From assembly GCA_017621705.1 (NCBI GenBank), contig JAGASR010000002.1, positions 109,984-173,983 on the forward strand: 64,000 nucleotides of DNA, in the 5' to 3' direction. Shown in pieces: positions 27,058 through 35,902 of this stretch. Origin of the DNA: Clostridia bacterium (GTDB lineage Bacteria; Bacillota; Clostridia; Oscillospirales; UBA644). A model generated the notes under the pieces. That model saw only the letters and a program-made list of their open reading frames with translations, was not told the DNA's origin and made no database searches. Numbering within the stretch: the first letter of the stretch is position 1; each line of letters begins with the position of its first letter. A program made the translations under genes and the position numbers.

Positions 27058-29154
27058 TTATGCTTTTGTTACGGTCAGTTTCTCGCCTTTTACGGTGTTT
27101 ACGGTTGTGAATTTCTCCGTAAGAGAGATCCTTCTGCCGTCGCCTGTGATGATAACGTATCCGTCGTCGGGCTTTTCAACGGTCAGGCTTCTGCCTTTTT
27201 CGCTGACGATCTCCGCTCTGATGATACCGTTTTCAACAGAACCGGAAACGAGAAATGCGCCGTATGCTCGCAGATTTTTGAAGCTTGCATCGCGGCTTCT
27301 GTCCCATACGGGGAAAAGTCTGATAATATCTTCGTAGCTTTGAAGAAGCATTTCGTTTACGGTCATCGGGATTGATGCGCTGTTTTCAAGACCGCCTCCG
27401 CCGAAACGTACCATACCGTTCGGAAGACCTCTCTCGGCAATAACCTCGTTGATATGCTTGATAATTTCTTCAGCGGGATATTCAAGTCTTGCCGCCATCG
27501 GATAATAGCCGCAGAAACGGTTGTCGCTCATCCATATAGCAAGCTGTTTATGTGTATTTTTTGCATATTCGTAAATCTCGGGTGTTGAATATTTTCCGAT
27601 CGAGCCTGCAGGGAACATACTTTCAAGTGCAAGCTCTCTAAGCTCGGTGCTTCCGTCAATGCCGCAGAGGACTTTTTCGCCGTTACTTTCAAATGTTTTC
27701 GGCTCAACCATATTATCAAGAATATGCTGCCATTTCGGGATCCTGTCTGTATTCTTTCCGAGCTCTTTTGAAATATCGATCAGAAGCTTCATGAGCATTC
27801 TGATAAGATAGTTTGAAACGATCGGGTTTTTGTCGTCATGTCCCTGCGGCATAGCGTTATATCCGCAGTACCAGCTGACTTCGTTGAGCGCATCGTTATA
27901 TATCTGATAGCATCCGTCTTCGAAAACAAGATAATCTTCCCAGAAATCAGCGACAGAAAGCAGAAAATCGTAATATTCGCGTTTTGCAAATTCGGTGTCT
28001 CTCGTTCCGTACCAGTGCATCATGGGAATAACAGCCGCATACGAGCCGTTACTCTTCTGACCGTGGAAAAGATGACCGTGCTCTTTTGTCTTCGGTCGAA
28101 CGTCAGTCTCAAGACCAAGCGGACCGAGACCTACGGGGAATATCGAGCCGCGAACTCCGAAAAATTCTCTTGCGTAACGTTTTGCCATCGGCAGGTAGTC
28201 GTTTATCGGCTGCATATAGCATTCGATAAGCTCCGCATGGTTGCAGGATGTCAGTGCATAGAACGGCGCTTCGTAGTTATAGTTGAGGTGATAGTCGCCG
28301 AGCCAACCCGTGCCGTCCTGCGTTATATAAGAGCCCCAGAGCCCGGGAGGGAATTTCTTGTTTCTTGCGCAGCACGCAACGGCGTAAATGCCTGCGTACC
28401 AATGAAGTTCAAGCAATTCATCGGGAAGTGTAACACTGCTCTTTGACCAGAAATCTTTCCACCACTCGGCATGCTCGCAAAGAAGTTTTTCGCAGTCGTG
28501 TTCTTCTATATCAAGAACTTTTTCTATCGCCTGATCTTTATATGCGGCGCTGTCGTTGTTTGTATAAACGGTTATCGCCCAAACGATGCGTTCTCTGCCG
28601 TTTTCGATTTTTCTTGAGATCATTCTTGCGGCGCAGATGCCGTAGCACGGGAATCTGCATTCGGGGTAGTCAAAACCTCTGACGGTGTATGTCGCATCCT
28701 TTATCTCACCGCTGTAACTTACGGATTCGTATCCGTCAATGGGGATAAGAGACATCGATGCCGAAACTGCGGGGAATTTTCTGTCAAGCTCAAGCAGAAT
28801 GACATTCGCAGTCGCGCAAACCGTAATTTTAAGCTTTGCATCGAAATATTTTTCTTTGAGACTGAGTTCGATATACGCTTTATCGAGATTCTGCTCGACA
28901 TTGTATTCCGCATAAGCAAGCTGGGGAAGGAGAATTTCCGCCATGCCGAGAGGCGCAATTCCGCCGACCGTCTCTTTTTCGACTCTGCCGTCGGCTTTCC
29001 AGAAGTCTGCTTTATTTATATGAAGATGTATTCTGTCGGGACCTCCCGAAAGAACGACCGATACGTCCCCGTTGCCCGTAATCGCGCCGTCGGGAAGCGC
29101 ATTCGTCGGAATCGCTTTTGCAGGTCCGTTTATTTTTAAGATATGTTCTTTCAT
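27058..29154 (-). CDS. GH95-like six-hairpin glycosidase (putative alpha-L-fucosidase family)
   Basis: A 698-residue protein with the layout of GH95-type enzymes: an N-terminal beta-sandwich (LHINKADFWK, the family's early tract), a helical linker, and an (alpha/alpha)6 barrel around residues 240-600. Barrel segments are WYAGIYAVACCARNKKFPPG, LNYNYEAPFYALTSCNHAEL, and a late SIPMTVNEMLLQS. GH95 members cleave alpha-1,2-fucosyl or galactosyl residues, but this sequence is diverged and the substrate is uncertain. There is no signal peptide, so it acts on imported sugars. GAGGAG precedes the ATG. It is the last gene after GH125 in the reverse-strand run, separated by a hairpin. Confidence 0.75.
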   Translation of the reverse strand: MKEHILKINGPAKAIPTNALPDGAITGNGDVSVVLSGGPDRIHLHINKADFWKADGRVEKETVGGIAPLGMAEILLPQLAYAEYNVEQNLDKAYIELSLKEKYFDAKLKITVCATANVILLELDRKFPAVSASMSLIPIDGYESVSYSGEIKDATYTVRGFDYPECRFPCYGICAARMISRKIENGRERIVWAITVYTNNDSAAYKDQAIEKVLDIEEHDCEKLLCEHAEWWKDFWSKSSVTLPDELLELHWYAGIYAVACCARNKKFPPGLWGSYITQDGTGWLGDYHLNYNYEAPFYALTSCNHAELIECYMQPINDYLPMAKRYAREFFGVRGSIFPVGLGPLGLETDVRPKTKEHGHLFHGQKSNGSYAAVIPMMHWYGTRDTEFAKREYYDFLLSVADFWEDYLVFEDGCYQIYNDALNEVSWYCGYNAMPQGHDDKNPIVSNYLIRMLMKLLIDISKELGKNTDRIPKWQHILDNMVEPKTFESNGEKVLCGIDGSTELRELALESMFPAGSIGKYSTPEIYEYAKNTHKQLAIWMSDNRFCGYYPMAARLEYPAEEIIKHINEVIAERGLPNGMVRFGGGGLENSASIPMTVNEMLLQSYEDIIRLFPVWDRSRDASFKNLRAYGAFLVSGSVENGIIRAEIVSEKGRSLTVEKPDDGYVIITGDGRRISLTEKFTTVNTVKGEKLTVTKA

Positions 29155-29169
29155 TATATTACTCTCCTC

Positions 29170-29195
29170 AAAACGCCCCGATTTCGGGGCGTTTT
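29170..29195. terminator. strong hairpin between GH125 and GH95-like genes
   Basis: AAAACGCCCCG, loop ATTT, CGGGGCGTTTT: a perfect 11-bp stem. On the reverse strand it follows the GH125 stop by 12 bp and ends in TTTT directly before the GAGGAG site of the GH95-like gene. The short U tract suggests partial termination or mRNA 3'-end protection, which would reduce GH95 expression. Confidence 0.7.
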
Positions 29196-29207
29196 AGTTG
29201 TTTATAT

Positions 29208-30470
29208 TTATTTATCAAAAATGCTGAGAACAAATTCGGAGAAAATGGAGTTCGACCAAGCAAACCAGGGACGTGTGAACTGGTTCGGATCGTCAACGTT
29301 AAAGCCTTCGTGCATAAAGCCCGTGCCTGCAGTCGTATTTTCGAAAAGATCGAGAAGATATTTCTTTTCGTCTTCGTCGATAGAGGTAAGACCCTGCATC
29401 GAAAGGCTGATATGCCAGATATAATTTTCGGGAGTGTGCGGACTGCCGATACCTTTTGCGGCTTTGCCTTCGTAATAATACGGGTTTTCCTTGCTGAGGA
29501 TGAATTTACGGGTGTTTTTGTAGATCTCGTCTTCGGCGGAAACGTAGCCGAGATAGGGGATGGAAAGCAGCGAGGGTACGTTTGCATCGTCCATAAGGTT
29601 GTAGTTGCCGTTTCCGTCGGTTTCGTATGCGTAGATCTTGCCGTAAACGGGGTGATCGTAAATTGCGTATTTCTTGATACCTTCGTCGATCTGTTCTTTA
29701 AGCTCTTTTGCGGTTGCCGCCATTTCTGCATCATCGGCAAAAATTTCTTCAATATAGCCGAGAATTACGACCGCAAACATATTCGAGGGAACAAGATAAC
29801 CGTATTTGCATGCGTCATCGGAAGGTCTGAATCCCGACCAGGTCATGCCGGTGTAGGAAACGGGATTGCCTTTACCGTCGCAGGGAAGAGTGTCAGACGG
29901 GGGGCAGTTCTTTCTTCTGAAGAAATATTTGGAGTTTTCATGATTCTGTTCGAGTTTGAAAACATCGAGAATACGTTTGCAGGCAGTCTTGAAGTTTTCG
30001 GTGAAATGAGCGGTCGAATCGGAAGCTTTCCAGTAAAGGTAAGCGAGCTGAACGGGATAGCAAAGTGAGTCTATCTCATATTTACGTTCCCATGCAAGGA
30101 GATTTCTGAATTCGGTATCGTCAACGTCCCAGCATTTGCCGTTAGCTTCTTTGTTGAAAGCGTTTGCATACGGGTCATTGATAATACATTCAGCTTGCTT
30201 TGCGATAAGACCTTCAACGATCTTTCTCATCTGCTCGTCTTCTTTGGTTATGGGAAGATAGTGACGAACCTGCGCGGAAGAGTCACGAAGCCACATCGCA
30301 GGGATATCACCCGTAAAAACGAAAGCGGTGCCATCGTCGTTTATTTCGGTAGTGGTTTCGATAGTGTTGGGGTAGCATTTTTCAAAAGAATCTGCAAGAG
30401 CGGGTCTGCCTGCGGCAATGAGTTTCTCTTTCATTTCCGCAATAACTTTTTTTACGTATTCTGTAGTCAT
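29208..30470 (-). CDS. GH125 exo-alpha-1,6-mannosidase
   Basis: A 420-residue inverting (alpha/alpha)6-barrel enzyme of GH125 (formerly DUF1237) that removes non-reducing alpha-1,6-mannose from N-glycan or mannan fragments. Diagnostic segments are VFTGDIPAMWLRDSSAQVR near residues 50-68, then DPYANAFNKEANGKCWDVDD, and YTGMTWSGFRPSDDACKYGY. Length is typical. With no signal peptide it acts inside the cell. It lies 14 bp downstream of lysA in the same direction, so it probably rides on the ysxC-lysA transcript, an unusual partner set. GH130 at 16.8 kb could use related mannosides. Confidence 0.94.
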   Translation of the reverse strand: MTTEYVKKVIAEMKEKLIAAGRPALADSFEKCYPNTIETTTEINDDGTAFVFTGDIPAMWLRDSSAQVRHYLPITKEDEQMRKIVEGLIAKQAECIINDPYANAFNKEANGKCWDVDDTEFRNLLAWERKYEIDSLCYPVQLAYLYWKASDSTAHFTENFKTACKRILDVFKLEQNHENSKYFFRRKNCPPSDTLPCDGKGNPVSYTGMTWSGFRPSDDACKYGYLVPSNMFAVVILGYIEEIFADDAEMAATAKELKEQIDEGIKKYAIYDHPVYGKIYAYETDGNGNYNLMDDANVPSLLSIPYLGYVSAEDEIYKNTRKFILSKENPYYYEGKAAKGIGSPHTPENYIWHISLSMQGLTSIDEDEKKYLLDLFENTTAGTGFMHEGFNVDDPNQFTRPWFAWSNSIFSEFVLSIFDK

Positions 30471-30484
30471 TTTGCTTCTCCTCT

Positions 30485-31765
30485 TTATATATCGTTTTTA
30501 ATAATGTCTTCGTAAGTTTCTCTTTTAACGACAACTCTCGGCTTGCCGTCGGTTATCATTACAACGGGCGGACGGGGCACGCGGTTGTAGTTCGATGCCA
30601 TGGAGTAGTTGTATGCGCCTGTCGCGAAAACTGCGAGGATATCGCCTGCTTCGGGCTTCTGGATCATCATGTTTTCGCCGATAAGGTCGCCGCTTTCGCA
30701 GCATCTGCCTGCAACGGTAGCTTCAAAATCTTTCGGCTCGTCCGCTTTGTTTGCAATGCAAGCTTCGTATTCAGAACGGTAGAGCGCGTATCTCGGGTTG
30801 TCTGTCATGCCGCCGTCAATTGCAACGTATGTTCTGATGCCTTCGATCGTTTTAACGGACATAACTTTATAAACCGTTATACCTGCGGCGCCGACAATGC
30901 TTCTGCCCGGTTCGACCGCGATGAACGGAACTTCAAGTCCGAGACGTTCGCATTCTTCTTTGACGGTCTTCGAGACTTCTTTCATGTATTCGTCGTAATC
31001 TTTCGGGTTCTGACCTTCAACGTATCTTATGCCGAAACCGCCGCCGAGGTTGAGTTCTTTTATCTCAACGGAAAGCTCGTTTTTGATCTTTGCCATAAAT
31101 TCGAGCATGACTTTTGCCGCGAGCATAAACGGATCTTCGTCAAATATCTGCGATCCGATATGACAGTGAACGCCTACAACTTTAACGTTTTCGAGCGCAG
31201 ATGCGGTTTTTATTATCTCAAAAGCTTCGCCGTTTTCGAGCGCAACGCCGAATTTTGAGTCGATTTGACCTGTTTTTACGAAATCGTGGGTGTGCGCTTC
31301 GACACCGGGCTTAATTCTGAATGAAATATTTGCAATAAGACCACGTTCTTTTGCGAGACGGTCAAGAAGCATAAGTTCTTCGATATTATCGACAACTATA
31401 TGACCGACGCCGCAGTCAAGCGCCATTGTGAGCTCTCTTTCGGTCTTTGCGTTGCCGTGAAAATAGATTTTTCTCGGGTCAAAGCCTGCTTTTAATGCTG
31501 TGTAAAGTTCGCCGCCCGAAACAACGTCGGTTCCGAGGCCTTCGCTTGCGACTATTCTGTATATCTCCATGCAGGAAAAAGCTTTCGATGCAAAGAGCGG
31601 AAGACCGTTGCCTCCGTAGTAGTTATCGATCGCATTTTTATATTTGCGGCAATTTTCTCTTATCGTATTTTCGGACATTATATAGCAGGGCGTTCCGAAT
31701 TCTTCCGTAATATCGGTGACTTTAACACCGTCAACGCAGAGCACGCCGTTTATCGTCTCAATCAT
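30485..31765 (-). CDS. lysA: diaminopimelate decarboxylase
   Basis: A 426-residue PLP enzyme converting meso-diaminopimelate to lysine. The PLP Lys is in LPLFASKAFSCMEI. Other family signatures are the HIGSQIFD segment, GGGFGIRYVEGQ for phosphate binding, and CCESGDLIGEN with the active-site Cys from the partner subunit. Length is normal. Its start overlaps the end of ysxC by 8 bp, indicating coupled translation. It shows that the organism makes DAP, which is relevant to the DapF domain fused to CarB at 49 kb. Confidence 0.97.
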   Translation of the reverse strand: MIETINGVLCVDGVKVTDITEEFGTPCYIMSENTIRENCRKYKNAIDNYYGGNGLPLFASKAFSCMEIYRIVASEGLGTDVVSGGELYTALKAGFDPRKIYFHGNAKTERELTMALDCGVGHIVVDNIEELMLLDRLAKERGLIANISFRIKPGVEAHTHDFVKTGQIDSKFGVALENGEAFEIIKTASALENVKVVGVHCHIGSQIFDEDPFMLAAKVMLEFMAKIKNELSVEIKELNLGGGFGIRYVEGQNPKDYDEYMKEVSKTVKEECERLGLEVPFIAVEPGRSIVGAAGITVYKVMSVKTIEGIRTYVAIDGGMTDNPRYALYRSEYEACIANKADEPKDFEATVAGRCCESGDLIGENMMIQKPEAGDILAVFATGAYNYSMASNYNRVPRPPVVMITDGKPRVVVKRETYEDIIKNDI

Positions 31766-32348
31766 CTTTTGCCTCCGTAAGATCTTCTATTATTGCTTTT
31801 AATGTGTCAACGCCCTCGCCGTTTTCCGAAGAAAATGCAAATGCGTTAACACCGAACTGTTCGCTGATGCTTTCAACCATTTCTTTTGCCGCAGTCTTCG
31901 AGACCTTGTCCGATTTCGTCGCCGCAACGCAGAACGGAACTGTTTTCGACATCAGATATTCATACATCATAACGTCGTCTTCCGTCGGGCCGTGGCGGAT
32001 ATCTATCAGAAGAACGACGAGGCGCATATCTCTGCCGAGCGCAAAATAAGTCTCTATAAGGCTTCCCCAGCCTCTGCGTTCTGTCTTCGATCTCTGCGCG
32101 AAACCGTATCCCGGAAGGTCAACGATATAAATGCTGTTGTCTATCGAAAAATAGTTGATCGCCGCCGTCTTTCCGGGTTTCGAACTTGTATACGCGAATT
32201 TTTTACGGTTTACAAGTTTATTTATCATCGAGCTTTTGCCTGCATTCGAACGACCGACGAAAACAACTTCGGGCTTCTTTTCGAGCGGCAGTTCTTTTGC
32301 ATCAAAATAACTGCATAAAAAATCTGCTTTATTATAATTGTACGGCAT
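31758..32348 (-). CDS. ysxC: ribosome biogenesis GTP-binding protein YsxC/EngB
   Basis: A 196-residue EngB-family GTPase needed for 50S subunit assembly. The G motifs are GRSNAGKSS (G1), a Thr in PGKTAAINYF (G2), DLPGYGFA (G3) and TKSDKVS (G4). The Phe/Tyr-rich segment after G1, with KFAYTSSKPGKT, is family-typical. GGAGGC precedes the ATG. In many Firmicutes ysxC follows lon or clpX; here it leads an operon with lysA and GH125 instead. Confidence 0.96.
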   Translation of the reverse strand: MPYNYNKADFLCSYFDAKELPLEKKPEVVFVGRSNAGKSSMINKLVNRKKFAYTSSKPGKTAAINYFSIDNSIYIVDLPGYGFAQRSKTERRGWGSLIETYFALGRDMRLVVLLIDIRHGPTEDDVMMYEYLMSKTVPFCVAATKSDKVSKTAAKEMVESISEQFGVNAFAFSSENGEGVDTLKAIIEDLTEAKDD

Positions 32349-32380
32349 TTTCTGCCTCCGTTTTTGTTTATCAATGATTT

Positions 32381-32409
32381 ATTATATTATAAATTTAGTT
32401 GTTTGTCAA
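32381..32409 (-). promoter_or_regulatory. ysxC operon promoter
   Basis: Reverse strand: TTGACA (32404-32409), a 17-bp spacer, TATAAT (32381-32386). It starts 2 bp after the stop of the upstream TetM-like gene, with no terminator between. Confidence 0.85.
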
Positions 32410-32411
32410 GG

Positions 32412-34313
32412 TTATTGCACTTCAAAAACCGTTCCCGAAAGCGCATGGCGAGCCGCAAGAATGTATTTTGAACGGTCAAGCGGATCGACACCTCGTCTCG
32501 GCATCGTTTTCGCTTCCGTTTCGGGACATTCTCTGTATCCCGAGAACGTTGCTGACATGACGCCTTTTCCCGATGTGAACGATGCGAAGGTCACGGGATA
32601 GTCAAGCGACGTCGCGACAGGTATCTCCGCTTCAAGAAACAACGTATCTTTTCTTCTGACGGGTTCTCCGACTTCGCCTCTCATGCGGATAATATCCGAA
32701 AGAAGCCTGCCGTAATGCTCTGCCGATGCCGTAAACCGAACGTGTAAATACGGCTCTAAAAGCGTAGTTTTCGTGTTTCTGAATCCGTCGGCAAGCGCAA
32801 GAGGGGTTGCAACCGTAAAATCAAGAGGGTGTGTGTGAATCGGGTGATCTTCGCCGTCGACGAGATCTAGCTCCATATCCGTAACTTCCCAGCCGCGCGG
32901 CCCCTGCGCGATCGAGGCTTTTATAGATTCCTCGACCTGCTTTCGGTATCGGTAAGAGAGTCTGTTCGGCGGGGTCGAGCATTTGTAAACGACTCCGCTT
33001 CCTCGTTCAAGCGGCGTTATCTTGAATTTCAGAACCGCCCAGCACGGCTTCGGCATCGTGTATGCGTCAAAACCGAATCCTTGTTTTGCAGGCGTTTCTT
33101 TGTATATTACGACGGGTGCTCCGAACGCGACTTTTATTCCGAACCGCTCGGAAATTATCTCTTCGAGTATTTCCGTCTGAATACCGCCGAAAACTTTTAT
33201 GTTAAGGCTTTTCGACTGCGGCTCCCAGATAAGATCCATGAGTGGCTCTTCGGCTGTGAGCTCGCTGAGTGCGGCTTTGAGTTTCAGAACGTCCGTGCCG
33301 TCAGTCGCCGTGACAGCCGTCATCAGAAGCGCCTGCCCCATGCCGTTATCGCAGATGCCGTCTGGAAGTCTGCTTTTATCACCGATAACGTCTCCCGTCT
33401 TCGCCTCCGCAAGACCGTAAACCGCGCCTACTTCGCCCGAGGAAAGCGTCTGAATATCCGTCATTTTGCCGAGAACGGATTTTTTTATCATGCTTATTTT
33501 ATATTCTTCGCCGTTTATTTCGACGGTCTGTCTGACTGCCAGCGCTCCCGAAAAAACTCGTATATATGCCGTTCTTCCGTACGCTTTATCATGGCTTACG
33601 GCATAAACGAAACCGCCGAATTCTCCTTCGTTTTCGCTCGGCTCGGGCAGATAATCGACGATCGCTGAGAGAACTTCCCGTACACCGTCTCCCGTTACAG
33701 CGCTACCGGAAAAAACAGGTGAGATCTCGCTTTTTTTCGTGTATTCTGCGATCTTTTTTCTGAATAATTCTTCATCGACCGTTTCGCCGCCGATAAATGC
33801 TTCGAGGATCTCTTCGTCGAGCGCCGCAAGATCTTCGAAAATATCCGAATGCTTTGCCGCCTGCGGAAAAATATCTTTTATTTGCGCAAAAACACGGTCT
33901 TCGTCCGCAATATCTCTGTCCGTTTTGTTAATGAAAATTATGCACGGTTTTTTCAGACGTTTTACCGTTTCGAGAATGATCTCCGTATTCGTCTGCACAC
34001 CGTCAACCGCCGAAACGAGCACCACAACTCCGTCAACCGCATAAAAAGCCCTCTCGACCTGCGAAATGAAGTCCGCATGACCGGGAGTGTCGATGATATT
34101 TACGGTCGTTCCGTTTATGTTTATCGAAGTCAGCGCCGAGCGGACGGAAATGCCCCTCTTTTTTTCTACGGCAAGGTCGTCCGTTCTCGTCGTTCCTTTA
34201 TCGACGCTTCCCTGCGTGCGGATAGCTCCGCTTTCGTACAAAAAGCGTTCCGTAAGGGTCGTTTTTCCTGCGTCAACGTGCGCCACGAGCGCAATGTTTC
34301 GTATGTTTCCCAT
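32412..34313 (-). CDS. TetM-like ribosomal protection family GTPase
   Basis: A 633-residue translational GTPase close in length to TetM (about 639) and shorter than EF-G. The G domain has AHVDAGKTTLTERFLY (P loop), DKGTTRTDDLAVEKKRGIS (the TetM-type switch I), DTPGHADF (G3) and NKTD (G4). The TetM-like PTVIY equivalent is APVVIYKETPA. Domain IV has HTHPLDF where TetM has its 16S-contacting loop. Domain V ends in a C-terminal tail PRRGVDPLDRSKYILAARHAL, like TetM's final helix. Sequence identity to known Tet proteins appears moderate, and the gene has host-like codon use with no mobile element nearby, so it is probably a resident chromosomal factor. Tetracycline resistance is possible but not shown. 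Confidence 0.85.
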   Translation of the reverse strand: MGNIRNIALVAHVDAGKTTLTERFLYESGAIRTQGSVDKGTTRTDDLAVEKKRGISVRSALTSININGTTVNIIDTPGHADFISQVERAFYAVDGVVVLVSAVDGVQTNTEIILETVKRLKKPCIIFINKTDRDIADEDRVFAQIKDIFPQAAKHSDIFEDLAALDEEILEAFIGGETVDEELFRKKIAEYTKKSEISPVFSGSAVTGDGVREVLSAIVDYLPEPSENEGEFGGFVYAVSHDKAYGRTAYIRVFSGALAVRQTVEINGEEYKISMIKKSVLGKMTDIQTLSSGEVGAVYGLAEAKTGDVIGDKSRLPDGICDNGMGQALLMTAVTATDGTDVLKLKAALSELTAEEPLMDLIWEPQSKSLNIKVFGGIQTEILEEIISERFGIKVAFGAPVVIYKETPAKQGFGFDAYTMPKPCWAVLKFKITPLERGSGVVYKCSTPPNRLSYRYRKQVEESIKASIAQGPRGWEVTDMELDLVDGEDHPIHTHPLDFTVATPLALADGFRNTKTTLLEPYLHVRFTASAEHYGRLLSDIIRMRGEVGEPVRRKDTLFLEAEIPVATSLDYPVTFASFTSGKGVMSATFSGYRECPETEAKTMPRRGVDPLDRSKYILAARHALSGTVFEVQ

Positions 34314-34336
34314 GATGTTTTTCCGTTCTTTTTATA

Positions 34337-34365
34337 TTGACAAAGTTTGCGCAAAAGTATATAAT
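34337..34365 (+). promoter_or_regulatory. promoter of DUF2461 gene
   Basis: TTGACA (34337-34342), a 17-bp spacer, TATAAT (34360-34365). A weaker divergent promoter for the TetM-like gene (TTGGTT-17-TATACT on the reverse strand) overlaps it. Confidence 0.85.
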
Positions 34366-34398
34366 ATCAGTATAATTCAACCAAGGAAGTTAATTTTG

Positions 34399-35136
34399 AT
34401 GCAATTTAAAGGATTTTCCAAAAAAACAATAGAATATCTTCATAATGTAAGGCTCAACAATTCAAAAATCTGGTACGAAGCCCACCGTGAAGATTATAAA
34501 AAATATGTCCGTCAGCCGTTTATGGATATGGTCGAGGATCTCACTCCGACCGTCCGCGAGATCGATCCCGATCTTATAACCGAGCCCGTAAAATGCCTTT
34601 CGAGAATTTACAGGGATGCACGTTTCACAAAAGACAAGCACCTTTACCGAGACAGCGCATGGATCGTTTTTCGCAGACCCACCGAAAATAATCTCGAAGG
34701 TCCCGCATTTTTTGCCGAGATCATGCGCGATGCCGTCCGCTACGGAATGGGCGCTTACGATTCATCTCCGAAAACCATGGCGGCTATCAGAAAATTTATC
34801 GTCGATTCTCCCGAAACTTTCGCCGAAGCCGTCGAGCCTATCGTAAAAAGCGGTCTTCTCGTCTGCGGTGAACGGTATAAGCGTCTGCCCGCAGGCTTTA
34901 CCGAACGCGCGGAGCAGCTAGGTCTCCGTCAATGGTACGAAATGAAAAATTTCTTTATTTCGTCTCCCGAGCTTCCGCATGAAACTTTCTTTGAGCCCGA
35001 AATAGTTAACGAGATCGCCGAAAAATTCAAGGCTACCGCCGCTTTCTATAAGCTTCTTCTTGAAATCGAACGCAATAAGATCGTCGATGACGGTTCTCTG
35101 CCGCCGAAAAATACCGTTGAATCATTCGAATGGTGA
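34399..35136 (+). CDS. DUF2461-family protein
   Basis: A 245-residue cytoplasmic protein of the DUF2461 family, function unknown. Typical features are an early FLxxL-like KKTIEYLHNVRLNNSKIWYE, CLSRIYRDARFTKDKHLYRD (the conserved Arg/Asp-rich block), the segment PAFFAEI, and GMGAYDSSPKTMAAIRKFI. The ATG at 34399 has AAGGAAG 9 nt upstream. It ends 2 bp before the convergent ung stop. No partner gene suggests its role. Confidence 0.85.
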   Translation: MQFKGFSKKTIEYLHNVRLNNSKIWYEAHREDYKKYVRQPFMDMVEDLTPTVREIDPDLITEPVKCLSRIYRDARFTKDKHLYRDSAWIVFRRPTENNLEGPAFFAEIMRDAVRYGMGAYDSSPKTMAAIRKFIVDSPETFAEAVEPIVKSGLLVCGERYKRLPAGFTERAEQLGLRQWYEMKNFFISSPELPHETFFEPEIVNEIAEKFKATAAFYKLLLEIERNKIVDDGSLPPKNTVESFEW

Positions 35137-35138
35137 GA

Positions 35139-35807
35139 TCATTCAATTTGCCAATCGATCGGCTCGAGGCCTTTGGAAATGAGAAATTCGTTGCATTTCG
35201 AGAAGTGTTTGCAACCGAAAAATCCGCCGTATGCCGAAAGGGGAGAGGGGTGGACCGTTTGCAGGATCAGATGGTTCGGGTTTGTGATGAGCTTTGCTTT
35301 CTGTTTTGCTGGCGTTCCCCATAAAAAGAAGACCATCGGCTCTTTTCTTTCGTTCAGAAGACCGATAACTCTGTCCGTAAAGATCTCCCAGCCCATATTT
35401 CTGTGGCTGTTTGCCTGACCTGCGCGGACTGTAAGAACCGTGTTGAGCATCAGAACGCCGCTTTTTGCCCATGAAGTGAGCTCGCCGTGGTTCGGGATAT
35501 CTATGCCGAGATCGTCATGCTGTTCTTTAAAGATATTGACGAGCGAAGGCGGCGGCTGTATTCCTTTTTTAACGGAAAAGCAGAGCCCGTGCGCCTGCCC
35601 GGGACCGTGATACGGATCCTGCCCGAGAATGACGGCTCGAACATTTTTATAAGGCGTATATTTTAAAGCGTTGAAAATATCGTACATATCGGGATAGATC
35701 GTCCGAGTCGAATATTCGCTTTTCAGAAAAGCACGCAGTTTCAGATAATATTCTTTATCGAATTCGCCTGCGAGGACTTCATCCCAGTCATTACCGAAAT
35801 TAACCAT
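35139..35807 (-). CDS. ung: uracil-DNA glycosylase, family 1
   Basis: A 222-residue Ung that removes uracil from DNA. The water-activating loop is [20 protein letters not shown] with the catalytic Asp. The uracil-binding segment is [17 protein letters not shown], and the DNA-intercalation loop is [10 protein letters not shown] with the catalytic His. All active-site residues are present. The C-terminus ends [11 protein letters not shown]. It is monocistronic with a divergent CYTH gene upstream. An inverted repeat overlies its -35 box. Confidence 0.97.
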   Translation of the reverse strand: MVNFGNDWDEVLAGEFDKEYYLKLRAFLKSEYSTRTIYPDMYDIFNALKYTPYKNVRAVILGQDPYHGPGQAHGLCFSVKKGIQPPPSLVNIFKEQHDDLGIDIPNHGELTSWAKSGVLMLNTVLTVRAGQANSHRNMGWEIFTDRVIGLLNERKEPMVFFLWGTPAKQKAKLITNPNHLILQTVHPSPLSAYGGFFGCKHFSKCNEFLISKGLEPIDWQIE

Positions 35808-35846
35808 TTTCTCACCGTTTTTCTACAATAAAATATTTATATTGAA

Positions 35847-35875
35847 ATTATAACAGAAACACGTCTCTCTGTCAA
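35847..35875 (-). promoter_or_regulatory. ung promoter
   Basis: Reverse strand: TTGACA (35870-35875), a 17-bp spacer, TATAAT (35847-35852). Confidence 0.87.
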
Positions 35876-35884
35876 GCGAGAGAC
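35863..35884. repeat. inverted repeat centred on the ung -35 box
   Basis: GTCTCTC (35863-35869), an 8-bp spacer TGTCAAGC, GAGAGAC (35878-35884). The spacer contains the ung -35 hexamer, and the right arm ends 4 bp before the AAGGAG site of the CYTH gene. Either an operator controlling ung or a leader hairpin for the CYTH mRNA is possible. Confidence 0.45.
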
Positions 35885-35902
35885 TGTAAGGAGTTGAAAT
35901 TT

